Shown here piece after piece: positions 44,999 to 53,448 of a DNA stretch of 64,000 nt. Below the pieces are notes generated by a model, which had not been told where the DNA came from, made no database searches, and saw nothing but the letters and a program-made list of their open reading frames with translations. Position 1 is the first letter of the stretch; every line of letters starts with the position of its first letter. Source of the stretch: Mycobacterium sp. E2479 (lineage in GTDB: Bacteria > Actinomycetota > Actinomycetes > Mycobacteriales > Mycobacteriaceae). Both the position numbers and the translations under genes were made by a program. The stretch spans positions 62,001 to 126,000 of the forward strand of contig NZ_LZJR01000086.1 of NCBI RefSeq assembly GCF_001667925.1, read 5' to 3'.

Positions 44999-46186
44999 TT
45001 GAGCGCAGATATCCTGATCGTCTCGCCGGACGACCACCTGGTGGAGCCGGCCGATCTCTGGACCAGCCGGCTGCCCGAGCGCTATAGGGACATCGGGCCG
45101 CGGATCGTACGCACCCGGGGCCGCATGGATCCGAGCGTCACTTCGGATGTCGCGTTCGTCGAAGACGACGAGGGACGCGACGCGGACATCTGGCACTACG
45201 AGGACGCGGTCATCCCGATCCCGCTCATCAGCGCGGCCGCCGGCTATGAGCTCGACGAGCTGAGCACCGATCCCATCACCTACGACGAGATGCGCCCAGG
45301 CTGCTACCGCCCCGCGGACCGGCTCGCCGACATGGACCTCGCCGGCATCGAAGCCTCGGCCTGCTTCCCCAACACTCTCGTCCGCTTCTGCGGCCAGCGT
45401 TTCCTGTACGGCAAGGACAAGGAACTCGCCAGGCTCTGCGTCGAGGCCTACAACGACTTCCAGATCGACGAGTGGGGCGGCAGCTCCAACGGTCGGTTGA
45501 TCCCGCTCGGCATCATCCCGCTGTGGGACGTGGAACTGGCCGCCAAGGAGGTCGACAGGGTGGCGGCCCGTGGCATGCACGCGGTGTGCTTTTCCGAGCT
45601 GCCTTCTCGCCTCGACCTACCGTCGATTCACAGCGGCTACTGGGACCCGTTCTTCGCCGCCTGCGAACGAAACCAGGTGGGAATCATGCTGCACATCGGG
45701 TCGAGTTCTTCGCTCACCAAATCCTCGCCGGACTCGCCGCACGTCGTCACTAGCGCGCTGATGGCGGTCAACTGCACCATCGCCATGGTCGACTGGCTGT
45801 TCTCCGGCAAGCTCAGGCAGTTCCCGGACCTCAAGCTGGCCTTCGCCGAGGCGCAAGCGGGCTGGATCCCCTACTACCTGCAACGTGTCGACGAGGTCTG
45901 GGAGGACCGACGCGCCTGGGGTGGCATTCACCCGCTGCTGACCGAACCGCCGAGCACCCAAGTGCCCGGCCGAGTATGGTTCTCCACCTTCGGTGATTCG
46001 GTCGCATTTCGCATCCTCGATCTGGTCGGCGAGGACCAGCTCATGTTCGAGACCGACTACCCGCACAACGACACCAACTGGCCGCACAGCATGGAGGTCG
46101 CCAACAAGGCGACGGAGGGTCTCGACGAGGCGACCAAGCGAAAGGTGTTGTCCACCAACGCGAAGACGTTCTTTGGGATGGTGTAG
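44999..46186 (+). CDS. Amidohydrolase 2 family protein (1)
   Basis: A 395-residue protein of the amidohydrolase-2 (metal-dependent hydrolase/decarboxylase) family. Metal-site regions are IVSPDDHLVEP near the N terminus, GIMLHIGSSSSLTKSS (about 225-240) and the late FETDYPHNDTNWPHS (about 350). Family members include aromatic decarboxylases and C-C or C-N hydrolases; the substrate is unknown. The frame is open upstream, but I chose TTG 44999 because AAGGAG lies 8 bp before it and the family starts here (MSADILIVSPDDH). A second, distantly similar gene lies at the right edge, also behind an island-type operator. Confidence 0.82.
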   Translation: MSADILIVSPDDHLVEPADLWTSRLPERYRDIGPRIVRTRGRMDPSVTSDVAFVEDDEGRDADIWHYEDAVIPIPLISAAAGYELDELSTDPITYDEMRPGCYRPADRLADMDLAGIEASACFPNTLVRFCGQRFLYGKDKELARLCVEAYNDFQIDEWGGSSNGRLIPLGIIPLWDVELAAKEVDRVAARGMHAVCFSELPSRLDLPSIHSGYWDPFFAACERNQVGIMLHIGSSSSLTKSSPDSPHVVTSALMAVNCTIAMVDWLFSGKLRQFPDLKLAFAEAQAGWIPYYLQRVDEVWEDRRAWGGIHPLLTEPPSTQVPGRVWFSTFGDSVAFRILDLVGEDQLMFETDYPHNDTNWPHSMEVANKATEGLDEATKRKVLSTNAKTFFGMV

Positions 46187-46220
46187 CGCCGGCCCAAGCG
46201 CTACCAACCGCTATTAAGCG

Positions 46221-47045
46221 CTACAGCGCCTTCCACTCCGGCTTACGCTTCTCGAGGAAGGCGCGCGGCCCCTCGATGGCATCTTTCGTCAGCGCCACCT
46301 TCATCCGGTAGTTCTCGGCCAGTAGCTCTGCCTCGTAGATGGGCATCGTCAACCCCTTGCGCACCGCCATTCGTGAACCCCGCACCGCCAGCGGTGCATT
46401 CGAATTCACCACCTCGGCGATCTCCCACGCGCGCGCCATGAGCGCGTCGTGGGCGACCACCTCGGTGAAGACGCCCAAATCATAGGCACGCTGCGCGTCA
46501 AGCTTTTCGTGCTTGCCCATCAAGATCAACCGCATTGCCACCGGCAGCGGCAGGATCCGGGCAAGCCTGACCCCTTCGCGCCCGGATGTCACACCGATAC
46601 TGACGTGCGGGTCCATCAACGTCGCGCGTTCAGACGCGACGGTGATATCGGCCGTAGTCACGAGGTCCATGCCGGCACCGCAGGCAATGCCGTTCACCGC
46701 GCAGATGATCGGCTTGGTCATGTGGAGCCAGGGCGGGGTCGCCTCCTGCGGTGCGTCCCACTGCCGCATCGAGCTCAGGATGGGCTCGCCCTGGTTGTCG
46801 ATTCCCGCCGCGTTCTCCATGTCATGGTCGGCGGCCTTGTTGACGTCTGCCCCGACGCACAGGGCACGGCCGGAACCGGTGATGATTACCGTCCAGATGT
46901 CCTGCGAACGTTCGATTTCCGCATAGGCCACGGCTAATTCGGCGATCATCTGGTCGTTGATCGCGTTGAGCACCTCGGGACGGTTGAGGGTCACACACGC
47001 GGTGTGACCGCGAACCTCGACCTCGATCGTGTCGTACTGCGTCAC
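46221..47045 (-). CDS. Crotonase-superfamily protein 2
   Basis: A 274-residue crotonase-fold protein: VTLNRPEVLNAINDQM, the oxyanion block SGRALCVGADVNKAADH and VNGIACGAGMDLVTTADITV. The first catalytic position is Asp instead of Glu (GAGMD) and the second is His (MDPHVSIG), so it is not a classical hydratase. The GTG start has AAGGAG 9 bp upstream. It is the last gene of a leftward series with the hydroxyacid dehydrogenase, dioxygenase and aldolase genes, and convergent with amidohydrolase 1. Confidence 0.85.
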   Translation of the reverse strand: MTQYDTIEVEVRGHTACVTLNRPEVLNAINDQMIAELAVAYAEIERSQDIWTVIITGSGRALCVGADVNKAADHDMENAAGIDNQGEPILSSMRQWDAPQEATPPWLHMTKPIICAVNGIACGAGMDLVTTADITVASERATLMDPHVSIGVTSGREGVRLARILPLPVAMRLILMGKHEKLDAQRAYDLGVFTEVVAHDALMARAWEIAEVVNSNAPLAVRGSRMAVRKGLTMPIYEAELLAENYRMKVALTKDAIEGPRAFLEKRKPEWKAL

Positions 47046-47089
47046 CTGGTCAGGCTCCTTCTCTCAAAGCCTCCGCGGGAGGGCTGTTT

Positions 47090-48169
47090 TCACTCTGCGG
47101 CGGCAGCGACGCGAGCGGTCGGTTTGATACCCAGGATGTCGTGAAATCTTTCGCAGTAGCGAGGCCAGACATCGGGGTTCAGCAGGCGCGGCGGCATCGC
47201 GCCGGCGAAAATCGTCTGCCATTGCACCGCAGTCGCGACGGCGATGTCCCGCGCCGCCTCCACGGTGATGCCCGCGGTGTGCGGCGTCGCGACGACGTTA
47301 TCGAGCTGCAACAGCGGGTTGTCCTGCCGTGGTGGCTCCTCGTGGAACACATCGAGGCCCGCTCCCGCGATGCCTCCGCTGACGAGTGCGTCGAGCAGTG
47401 CCTCCTCGTCATGGACCGGCCCGCGCGCCGTGGTGATGAAAAAAGCGGTCCGCTTCATCGCGGCGAATTGCGCTGTGCCGATGAGCCCTTGCGTCTCGCT
47501 CGTCAATGGGCAGGTCACCTGCACGAAGTCCGAACGCTCGATCAGCTCGGCAAGGGTCACCCGCCGCACGCCGCGACCTTGCGCTTTGGCATCGTCGAGG
47601 TACGGGTCGAAGACCAGCACCTCCATCCCGAATGGCGCACACAACTCTACGAGTCGGCCCCCTATGGCGCCGAGCCCGATCACACCGAGCGTCTTGCCGA
47701 GTAGCTGACTGCCTTGCACGGCAAGTCGATCTCCGAGGGGGCCGGCCCGCAAAGCCCGGTCCGAGACGGTGATCTTCTTCGCGAGGTCGAGCATGAATCC
47801 CAGTGCGTGCTCGGCCACCGCCTCGGCCCCCGGGCCGGAGTTGTTGCATACCGCGATTCCCGCGCGGGTGCAGGCATCGACGTCGATGACGTCGTATCCG
47901 GCCCCGGCCGAACAGACGGCGAGCAGGGAAGAACAGCGCTCGATCAGCTCCTTTCCCGCCAGCCACTGCGCGCCATCGGCCACGGCCGCGACATCGGTTC
48001 GCGTGGCAACTTGATAGCCGTGCGCTGACTCCAATGTGGCCCAACCCGTTTCGGCGGGTGCGCTGAGATCGAGTTTGACGACGTCGATGTCGGAGTGTTC
48101 GAGGATGTCCCCTGCGGCGGGGTCAGTCCACCGCTCGACAACCAACCGCGGTCGTGGCGCGCCGGTCAT
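47090..48169 (-). CDS. D-isomer-specific 2-hydroxyacid dehydrogenase
   Basis: A 359-residue NAD-dependent 2-hydroxyacid dehydrogenase. The Rossmann motif is GVIGLGAIGGRLVELCAPFG (about 165); catalytic Arg is in ITTARGPVHDEEALL, Glu in GLDVFHEEPPRQ and His in ATPHTAGITVE. It interconverts a 2-keto and a 2-hydroxy acid. It belongs to a leftward group with a 2-oxoglutarate dioxygenase and a HpcH/HpaI aldolase, suggesting that a small hydroxy- or keto-acid fragment is processed there. The ATG at 48169 is 28 bp after the dioxygenase stop. Confidence 0.9.
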   Translation of the reverse strand: MTGAPRPRLVVERWTDPAAGDILEHSDIDVVKLDLSAPAETGWATLESAHGYQVATRTDVAAVADGAQWLAGKELIERCSSLLAVCSAGAGYDVIDVDACTRAGIAVCNNSGPGAEAVAEHALGFMLDLAKKITVSDRALRAGPLGDRLAVQGSQLLGKTLGVIGLGAIGGRLVELCAPFGMEVLVFDPYLDDAKAQGRGVRRVTLAELIERSDFVQVTCPLTSETQGLIGTAQFAAMKRTAFFITTARGPVHDEEALLDALVSGGIAGAGLDVFHEEPPRQDNPLLQLDNVVATPHTAGITVEAARDIAVATAVQWQTIFAGAMPPRLLNPDVWPRYCERFHDILGIKPTARVAAAAE

Positions 48170-48197
48170 GTAGCTTGTGCGCCTGTCACGCCACCGG

Positions 48198-49313
48198 TCA
48201 TGGCCGCGCCTTGGGTTTGGCCTGGGCTGCCTTGAACATGTCAGCCAGCGCGACGTCTACATTGCGGTAGTCATTACGGGCGATCGCGCCGTCGCGCCCG
48301 GGCACCACGTCATAGCCCAGCCGCAGATCCTTGTTTTCCATGTGGAAATACTCGCGACCGATCGGCAGACGACGATCCTCGCGCGCGACCTCCATCCAGG
48401 CGCGCAGGAAACAGCGGGCTTTCTTCGGGTCGTTACTACTGACGAAGTCGGACCGCGAGTGGCACATGGCGAAGTTGTTGGCCACCGCCGCTTCGCCTGA
48501 TTCCAAACGGAATTCGACCTGCTGCTCGACGAGTACGTTGCGCAGCAGCTCGACGGCCTCTTGTTGCTTCGAGGTGAACGCGCGCCCAAGGGTCTGCATG
48601 GCCGGGAAGATGCTGCTGTAGGTAAAATTGATGCAGATTCGTCCGTCGATCTGCGAGAAGACCGGGACGTCGTAGGGCGTGATGTCGGGCTGATCGTCGG
48701 GTTGTTCGCTGCGCCGGTGATGTGGAAACCCTTGGTAGAGCACGTCAAGCAAATCCGGGCGTTCGGCCAGGATGCGGTTGTGCGCGGCAGGTCCGCTCGC
48801 AAACTGGCTCTCCCCGCCCTGTGCCGCCGGATATACGCACAGCAGGGACAGGATGTCGGCGGCGTCGTTGTGCATGGCCAGTTCCGCGCGGGATTTGGTG
48901 CCGCGTGCGGGTTGCACACCGCCGGGCAGGATCTCCTCTTGAACGCGCACCATCCGGTGCCCGAAGGAGTTGTTCGACACGAGATATCCGAGGTGTGTGC
49001 AGAATGCCCAGTAGATGCGCTCGAGGTCCTCGATCGGATGCTGTTCGACCGGAAATCCGCGCACGCACGCAAGGCCCTTGCCGAACATCAAATCCTGGTA
49101 GAGCCGCGCCAGATCGTCGTCGAGGTCTGGGTGCCGGGCGTCCTCGGGCGTGATGTCATCTCGGTCCTTTTTTGCGGTTGTAACCAGGATCGATTCCAGC
49201 GCAGCCACATTGCGGGCGGACAGGTCGAACGCGAAATCTTCCTTGCTGGTGAAGTCGGCGCCGGTCCAGGCCATTGGGTCGGTGACGGGTTTGGTGTAGA
49301 TGGCTGTCGGCAT
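48198..49313 (-). CDS. Fe(II)/2-oxoglutarate-dependent dioxygenase (TauD/TfdA-like)
   Basis: A 371-residue oxygenase. The iron-binding HxD is in LAMHNDAADILSLLC (about 150), with the distal His in NNFAMCHSRSDF (about 300) and a conserved Arg soon after. Such enzymes hydroxylate an unactivated carbon using oxygen and 2-oxoglutarate, often starting degradation by cleaving ethers, sulfonates or chains. I chose ATG 49313 (MPTAIYTKPVTDPMAW) because AGGAGG lies 5 bp upstream; the frame extends 15 codons further. It lies between the aldolase and the 2-hydroxyacid dehydrogenase genes. Confidence 0.82.
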   Translation of the reverse strand: MPTAIYTKPVTDPMAWTGADFTSKEDFAFDLSARNVAALESILVTTAKKDRDDITPEDARHPDLDDDLARLYQDLMFGKGLACVRGFPVEQHPIEDLERIYWAFCTHLGYLVSNNSFGHRMVRVQEEILPGGVQPARGTKSRAELAMHNDAADILSLLCVYPAAQGGESQFASGPAAHNRILAERPDLLDVLYQGFPHHRRSEQPDDQPDITPYDVPVFSQIDGRICINFTYSSIFPAMQTLGRAFTSKQQEAVELLRNVLVEQQVEFRLESGEAAVANNFAMCHSRSDFVSSNDPKKARCFLRAWMEVAREDRRLPIGREYFHMENKDLRLGYDVVPGRDGAIARNDYRNVDVALADMFKAAQAKPKARP

Positions 49314-49361
49314 CCGGTCCTCCTGATGTGTTGACGTCGCCTCGGCTATCGGTGTCATTCG

Positions 49362-50156
49362 TCAAGCTGGTTCCCGTGATGGGCCCTCCAGTCCGCGGAG
49401 CGCTTGTGCGCGGGTCGTGGCCGCCTCGGTCATCATCCCGATGTCAGTCCCCGCCGAGATAAATCGCAATCCCAGTCCCACGAACCTCTTCAGCAGGTCA
49501 AGGGACTTAATTCCGGCTATCCCGAGCGCCACGCCGTGACTACGACAAGCCGCCGCGACCGATTCTACTGCACGGTGGAAATGCTCATTCTCATACTGTC
49601 CGTGTATCCCCATTTCGGCGGTCAAGTCACTCGGCCCCAGGAGGATCATGTCGATGCCGTCGACCGACGCGATGGAGTCGGATGCCTCCACGGCCTCCGG
49701 GGTCTCGATCATCACCGCCACGACCGTGCGTTGTTCGAGCGACTCCACCAGTTGCGGCGCCGGTCGTGGTTGATACCCGCTGACCGCATTGGCGCCAGAT
49801 ACTGACCGATTACCGATAGGCGGAAACCTCGCGGCGCGAACCACGGATTCCGCTTCTTTTTTCGAATTAACGTGCGGCACAATGATTCCTACCGCGCTGC
49901 CATCGAGAACCCGCGCTATAACGCTCGGATCGTGGGAAGGAACTCGCACCAGGCCGGAAATCCCGGCACCCAGCGCGCTCACACATAGCATCTGCGCCGT
50001 ATCCAGGGATGTCGACGTGTGCTCGAGATCGACGTACACGGCGTCATACCCGCATGCCGCCGCGACAGCCGGAACGTCGGGAGTGCGTGTGTTGAGCAGC
50101 GCCAGGCACAGCACAAGTGCGTCTCCTCGCAACGCATCGCGCAGCGCTGTCGTCAT
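49362..50156 (-). CDS. HpcH/HpaI family aldolase
   Basis: A 264-residue aldolase of the HpcH/HpaI (class II pyruvate aldolase / citrate lyase beta-like) family. Key blocks are YDAVYVDLEHTSTSLDTAQM, GLVRVPSHDP with the catalytic Arg, MIETPEAVEASDSIASVDGI with the metal-binding Glu, and LLGPSDLTAEMG with the metal-binding Asp. It splits a 4-hydroxy-2-keto acid into pyruvate and an aldehyde. It is the first gene of the leftward group and divergent from the Ltp2-like thiolase gene, with a degenerate operator between. The start is the ATG at 50156. Confidence 0.88.
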   Translation of the reverse strand: MTTALRDALRGDALVLCLALLNTRTPDVPAVAAACGYDAVYVDLEHTSTSLDTAQMLCVSALGAGISGLVRVPSHDPSVIARVLDGSAVGIIVPHVNSKKEAESVVRAARFPPIGNRSVSGANAVSGYQPRPAPQLVESLEQRTVVAVMIETPEAVEASDSIASVDGIDMILLGPSDLTAEMGIHGQYENEHFHRAVESVAAACRSHGVALGIAGIKSLDLLKRFVGLGLRFISAGTDIGMMTEAATTRAQALRGLEGPSREPA

Positions 50157-50174
50157 AGGCCCACGTTAGCCGAC

Positions 50175-50192
50175 CGAGAATAGCGTTTCCAT
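50175..50192. promoter_or_regulatory. Degenerate TGAGAA-N6-TTCTCA operator, aldolase/thiolase promoter
   Basis: CGAGAA, TAGCGT, TTCCAT: the left arm matches 5 of 6 positions and the right arm 3 of 6. It lies 18 bp upstream of the aldolase and 53 bp upstream of the thiolase. Weak on its own; the placement in a divergent island promoter is the main support. Confidence 0.4.
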
Positions 50193-50245
50193 ATTTCCGT
50201 CAACGAGCATTATCGGCTGCAGCGATGATGTGATAACCATTAGCT

Positions 50246-51391
50246 ATGCCGACCAACCGCGTCGCGATCGTGGGTGCAGCTCTTTCCGACTGCGGTCGGG
50301 TTCCCGACAAGACCGCGATGGCACTGATGGCGCAGTCCTCGCGCCGAGCCATCGCCGACGCGGGCCTAGGCAAGCACGATATCGACGGCTTCGGCGGGCA
50401 CGGCACGCTGCTGCCGCCGGTGGAAGTCAGCGAATACCTCGGCCTGCGACCGGCTTGGGTCGATGCGACGAATGTCGGCGGATCATCCTGGGAAGTGATG
50501 GCCGGGCACGCCGCCGCCGCGATCGCGGCCGGCGAGATCGAGGTCGTTCTGTTGACCTACGGATCGACCGCCCGTTCCGACGTCAAGCGCCGGGTACGCG
50601 GGTCGGCTGCTGCACTGGGCACCGGCGGCGTATTGCAGTACGAGGCGCCGTACGGCGCCACCCTGATCGCCAAGTACGCGATGGCGGCCAGGCGGCACAT
50701 GATCGAATTCGGCACCACCGTGGACCAGTTGGCCGAAGTCGCCGTGGCGGCCCACGAGTGGGCGGCCATGACCGACAACGCATTTGAGCGTGACCGCATC
50801 ACCCTTGCAGACGTCGCCGCCGCGCCAATGCTGGCCGATCCGTTTACCTCCAAGCATGTGTGCCTGCGCACCGATGGCGGTGGCTCCGTTGTGCTCGCCA
50901 ACGAGCGGGTGGCTAAAGCTTGCGCGAAGGAACCGATTTGGATCCTCGGTGCTGCTGATGCGACGTCGCACGTCAGCATGGGCCAGTGGCCCGATTTCAC
51001 GACGTCGGCGGCGGCACGCTCCGGCCCGAAGGCGTTTGCGCAGGCGGGCGTGCGCCCGGCCGACATCGATGTGTGCCAGCTCTACGACTCCTTCACGTCC
51101 ACCGTCCTGCTGACCGTGGAGGACCTCGGCTTCTGCGCCAAGGGCGAAGGCGGGTCCTTCATCGAGTCCGGGGCCCTTCGCCCTGGGGGCGCGCTGCCGA
51201 CGAACACCGATGGCGGCGGCCTGGCGTCGTGCCACCCCGGCATGCGGGGCATGTTCCTGATGGTCGAGGCGGTCAGACAGTTGCGGGGAGAATGCGGACA
51301 GCGCCAGGTCAGCGGGGCCCGGCTGGCATGCGTCCATGCGATGGGTGGTTTCTTCACCCATAGCGCCACGATGATTCTCGGGAGGCAGTAG
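50246..51391 (+). CDS. Thiolase-fold lipid-transfer protein (Ltp2-like), probable CoA-ester aldolase
   Basis: A 381-residue thiolase-superfamily protein of the SCP-x/lipid-transfer branch. Where a thiolase has its nucleophilic Cys it reads TNVGGSSWEVMAGHAAAAI, so that Cys is absent. VCQLYDSFTSTVLLTVEDLGF and GGGLASCHPGMRGMFLMVEA, with the conserved His, are present. In steroid side-chain breakdown such Cys-less Ltp2 proteins act with a DUF35 protein as retro-aldolases that release a short acyl-CoA. The next gene here is a DUF35 protein, starting at the stop codon, so a similar complex is likely. The ATG at 50246 has no strong ribosome site. Confidence 0.85.
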   Translation: MPTNRVAIVGAALSDCGRVPDKTAMALMAQSSRRAIADAGLGKHDIDGFGGHGTLLPPVEVSEYLGLRPAWVDATNVGGSSWEVMAGHAAAAIAAGEIEVVLLTYGSTARSDVKRRVRGSAAALGTGGVLQYEAPYGATLIAKYAMAARRHMIEFGTTVDQLAEVAVAAHEWAAMTDNAFERDRITLADVAAAPMLADPFTSKHVCLRTDGGGSVVLANERVAKACAKEPIWILGAADATSHVSMGQWPDFTTSAAARSGPKAFAQAGVRPADIDVCQLYDSFTSTVLLTVEDLGFCAKGEGGSFIESGALRPGGALPTNTDGGGLASCHPGMRGMFLMVEAVRQLRGECGQRQVSGARLACVHAMGGFFTHSATMILGRQ

Positions 51392-51795
51392 TGACGGCTC
51401 CTGATCGGCCCACGACCGATGCCGACAGCCAAGCATGGTGGTCGGCCATCCAGGACCGAAGGCTGACGGTCAACGGCTGCCGGTCCTGCGGTCAGACCTC
51501 CCTCTACGCGCGGCCGTTCTGCCCGCATTGTTGGAGTGAGGACGTCGAGTTGGCGGTGGCCAGCGGTCGCGCGCGCCTGTACACCTGGAGTGTCATCCAT
51601 CAGAATGGCGCACCCTTCGATGCGCGCACGCCCTACGTGCTGGCGATGGTGGACCTCGCCGAGGGGCCCCGGCTGATGACAGTCGTTGAGAACTGCCGCG
51701 TGGAAGACCTCCGCGCCGAGATGGAGTTGGTGATCGCCTACCGCGAGGGGGAAAACGGGTTCGTCGTCCCGGTATTCCACCCGGCAAGCCTGTAG
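51391..51795 (+). CDS. DUF35 OB-fold/zinc-ribbon protein, partner of the Ltp2-like protein
   Basis: A 134-residue DUF35-type protein: a four-cysteine zinc ribbon (NGCRSCGQTSLYARPFCPHC, about 28-47), then an OB-fold with RLYTWSVIHQNGAPFDARTP and YVLAMVDLAEGPRLM. Such proteins bind acyl-CoA and pair with thiolase-like or hydratase partners; the DUF35 segment of ChsH2 is needed for Ltp2 retro-aldolase activity. The GTG shares its first base with the last base of the thiolase stop (TAGTG), so equimolar synthesis is likely. Confidence 0.88.
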   Translation: MTAPDRPTTDADSQAWWSAIQDRRLTVNGCRSCGQTSLYARPFCPHCWSEDVELAVASGRARLYTWSVIHQNGAPFDARTPYVLAMVDLAEGPRLMTVVENCRVEDLRAEMELVIAYREGENGFVVPVFHPASL

Positions 51796-51816
51796 GGCCC
51801 CTGCGGGGCACCACCC

Positions 51817-53391
51817 TCACCCGGTCACGACAAGACGCGCGGCCAGCAAACGCTGCCGGCCTGCGGACCGCGCATCGAGTGTGTTCCTATCGATCTTCCC
51901 ATTGGCGTTGACGGGAAGTGACTCCTCCCAGAACACCAGTTCCTCGGGCAGCTTGTATTTGGGCAACCCCGCCGACACGAGCGCATTGGCGACGTCCGAC
52001 AACGACATCTGGACATCGGTGTCGAGAACCATTGCCATTGCCAGCCGCTCCCCGGTCACAGCGTCGGCGACGGAGTATGCCGCGCATTCTCGTACTCCGT
52101 CGATCCGCGCGACAGCCTCTTCGACCTCCGCTGTGGGAATCTTCATCCCGTTGCGGATCACGATCTCTTTGATCCGGCCGATGATCCGTATCCGACCGTC
52201 GGTCAGGTCCGCCACATCGCCTGTGCGGAACCAGTCCCCGTCGAAGGCTTCGGCGTCGTCCGAGGCGTCGGTGTATCCGAGGAACGCATGCGGACCACGG
52301 ACACAGCATTCCGTCGGGTCGCCGGCGGAGCCGACCCGCACATCCACGTCATTGAGCGGGACGCCGTCATCGGCGTGGCGCACCTGTGCGGGCTCGCCGC
52401 GCAGGCCCGAGGTGCTCACCGGCACTTCGGACGATCCGTATGCCCGCATGACGATGATGCCGAACTCGTTCTCGATTCGCTCCACGATGCGCCGATCCAA
52501 CATGGTGCCGCCGAGATACACTGCACGCAAAGGGATTTTCCTGTTTCGGGCCACCGCCTCGTCGAGCATCCGGTTCAGCAGCCGATCAGGGCCGCCGTAC
52601 CATGTCGCAGCGGAATCGACCAGCAGATCACACGTCGCCGCCGGGTCCCATCGGTCCTCGAGAGTCACCGGTGCCGCGAGCATCGGACCGATGAACAGCG
52701 CCTGCACCACCCCGGTAACCGATGCCAGCGGGCTGATCAGAAAGATCCGGTCGTCCGGACCCAGGCCCGCCCCCGCGATGTAGTTCGCCGACGCCTTGAT
52801 CAGCGTGCTCAAGGAGTGGATCACGCCCTTGGGTCGAGACGTCGTGCCCGAGGTATAGAGCACAAAGCAGGGCTCGTCGGCCGACCGCGCTGGACGCAAC
52901 GCCTGCGCGGCACCCACCGGCTCGCCGGCGCACGGTTCGATCCAGCAACAACGCCCAGCCAGGGCTGGTTCAGCGCCGGCGGCCCAGTTCGGCGCTGCGC
53001 CGAATTCGGCACCGGTGCGCGTGAGAATGTCCGCGATCTGTCTGGTTCCCGCACTGCGCGGCACGAGCAGCACCACCGCATCGGCGCGCAGCGCCGCGTG
53101 GACCGCTACCACCGAGTCCACATCGTTACCGACAACCACGACAATCGCGCTGCCCGGCGCCACGCCGGCATTCACCATGGCGTGGGCGGCCGCATCGACC
53201 CGCTTGTCCAGTTCACCGTAGGTCAATTCGGTTCCCCGATCGACGACGGCCGTCCGAGCGGAGTGCCGCGCCGCGGTGGATCGCAGCACGTCGACGGGCT
53301 GCGCTGTCCAGAAACCGGCTGCGCGGTAGCCGGGTCGCATTTGTTCGGCTCGCCGGCGCGCATGTCGCAGCAACTCAGTCGGGCCGCTCAT
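51817..53391 (-). CDS. Acyl-CoA ligase (AMP-binding enzyme) 2
   Basis: A 524-residue ANL enzyme. The P-loop is LYTSGTTSRPKGVIHS (about 180), the A5 region MRAYGSSEVPVSTSG, then GDWFRTGDVADLTDGRIRIIGRIKEIVIRNG and the catalytic Lys in PVNANGKIDRNTL. The N terminus MSGPTELLRHARRRAEQMRP extends into RAAGFWTAQPVDVL, reminiscent of aryl/acyl ligases like MbtA. It activates an acid as its CoA ester for the island. GGAGGAAG precedes the ATG. It is divergent from the SDR gene across only 57 bp and convergent with the DUF35 gene. Confidence 0.88.
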   Translation of the reverse strand: MSGPTELLRHARRRAEQMRPGYRAAGFWTAQPVDVLRSTAARHSARTAVVDRGTELTYGELDKRVDAAAHAMVNAGVAPGSAIVVVVGNDVDSVVAVHAALRADAVVLLVPRSAGTRQIADILTRTGAEFGAAPNWAAGAEPALAGRCCWIEPCAGEPVGAAQALRPARSADEPCFVLYTSGTTSRPKGVIHSLSTLIKASANYIAGAGLGPDDRIFLISPLASVTGVVQALFIGPMLAAPVTLEDRWDPAATCDLLVDSAATWYGGPDRLLNRMLDEAVARNRKIPLRAVYLGGTMLDRRIVERIENEFGIIVMRAYGSSEVPVSTSGLRGEPAQVRHADDGVPLNDVDVRVGSAGDPTECCVRGPHAFLGYTDASDDAEAFDGDWFRTGDVADLTDGRIRIIGRIKEIVIRNGMKIPTAEVEEAVARIDGVRECAAYSVADAVTGERLAMAMVLDTDVQMSLSDVANALVSAGLPKYKLPEELVFWEESLPVNANGKIDRNTLDARSAGRQRLLAARLVVTG

Positions 53392-53448
53392 GGTGCTTCC
53401 TCCGATGCAAATGATTGTTCTCGATTGAGTAAATGTAACCTCTCACAC

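Noticed and set aside
53401..53440. TTCTC/GAG half-sites between the ligase and SDR genes as another island operator
   Set aside because: Arm order and spacing do not match either the TGAGAA-N6-TTCTCA site or the 24-bp palindrome; left as unproven.
52288..53448. Long upstream extension of the SDR gene
   Set aside because: It is antisense to the acyl-CoA ligase gene; the SDR cofactor motif begins just after ATG 53449.
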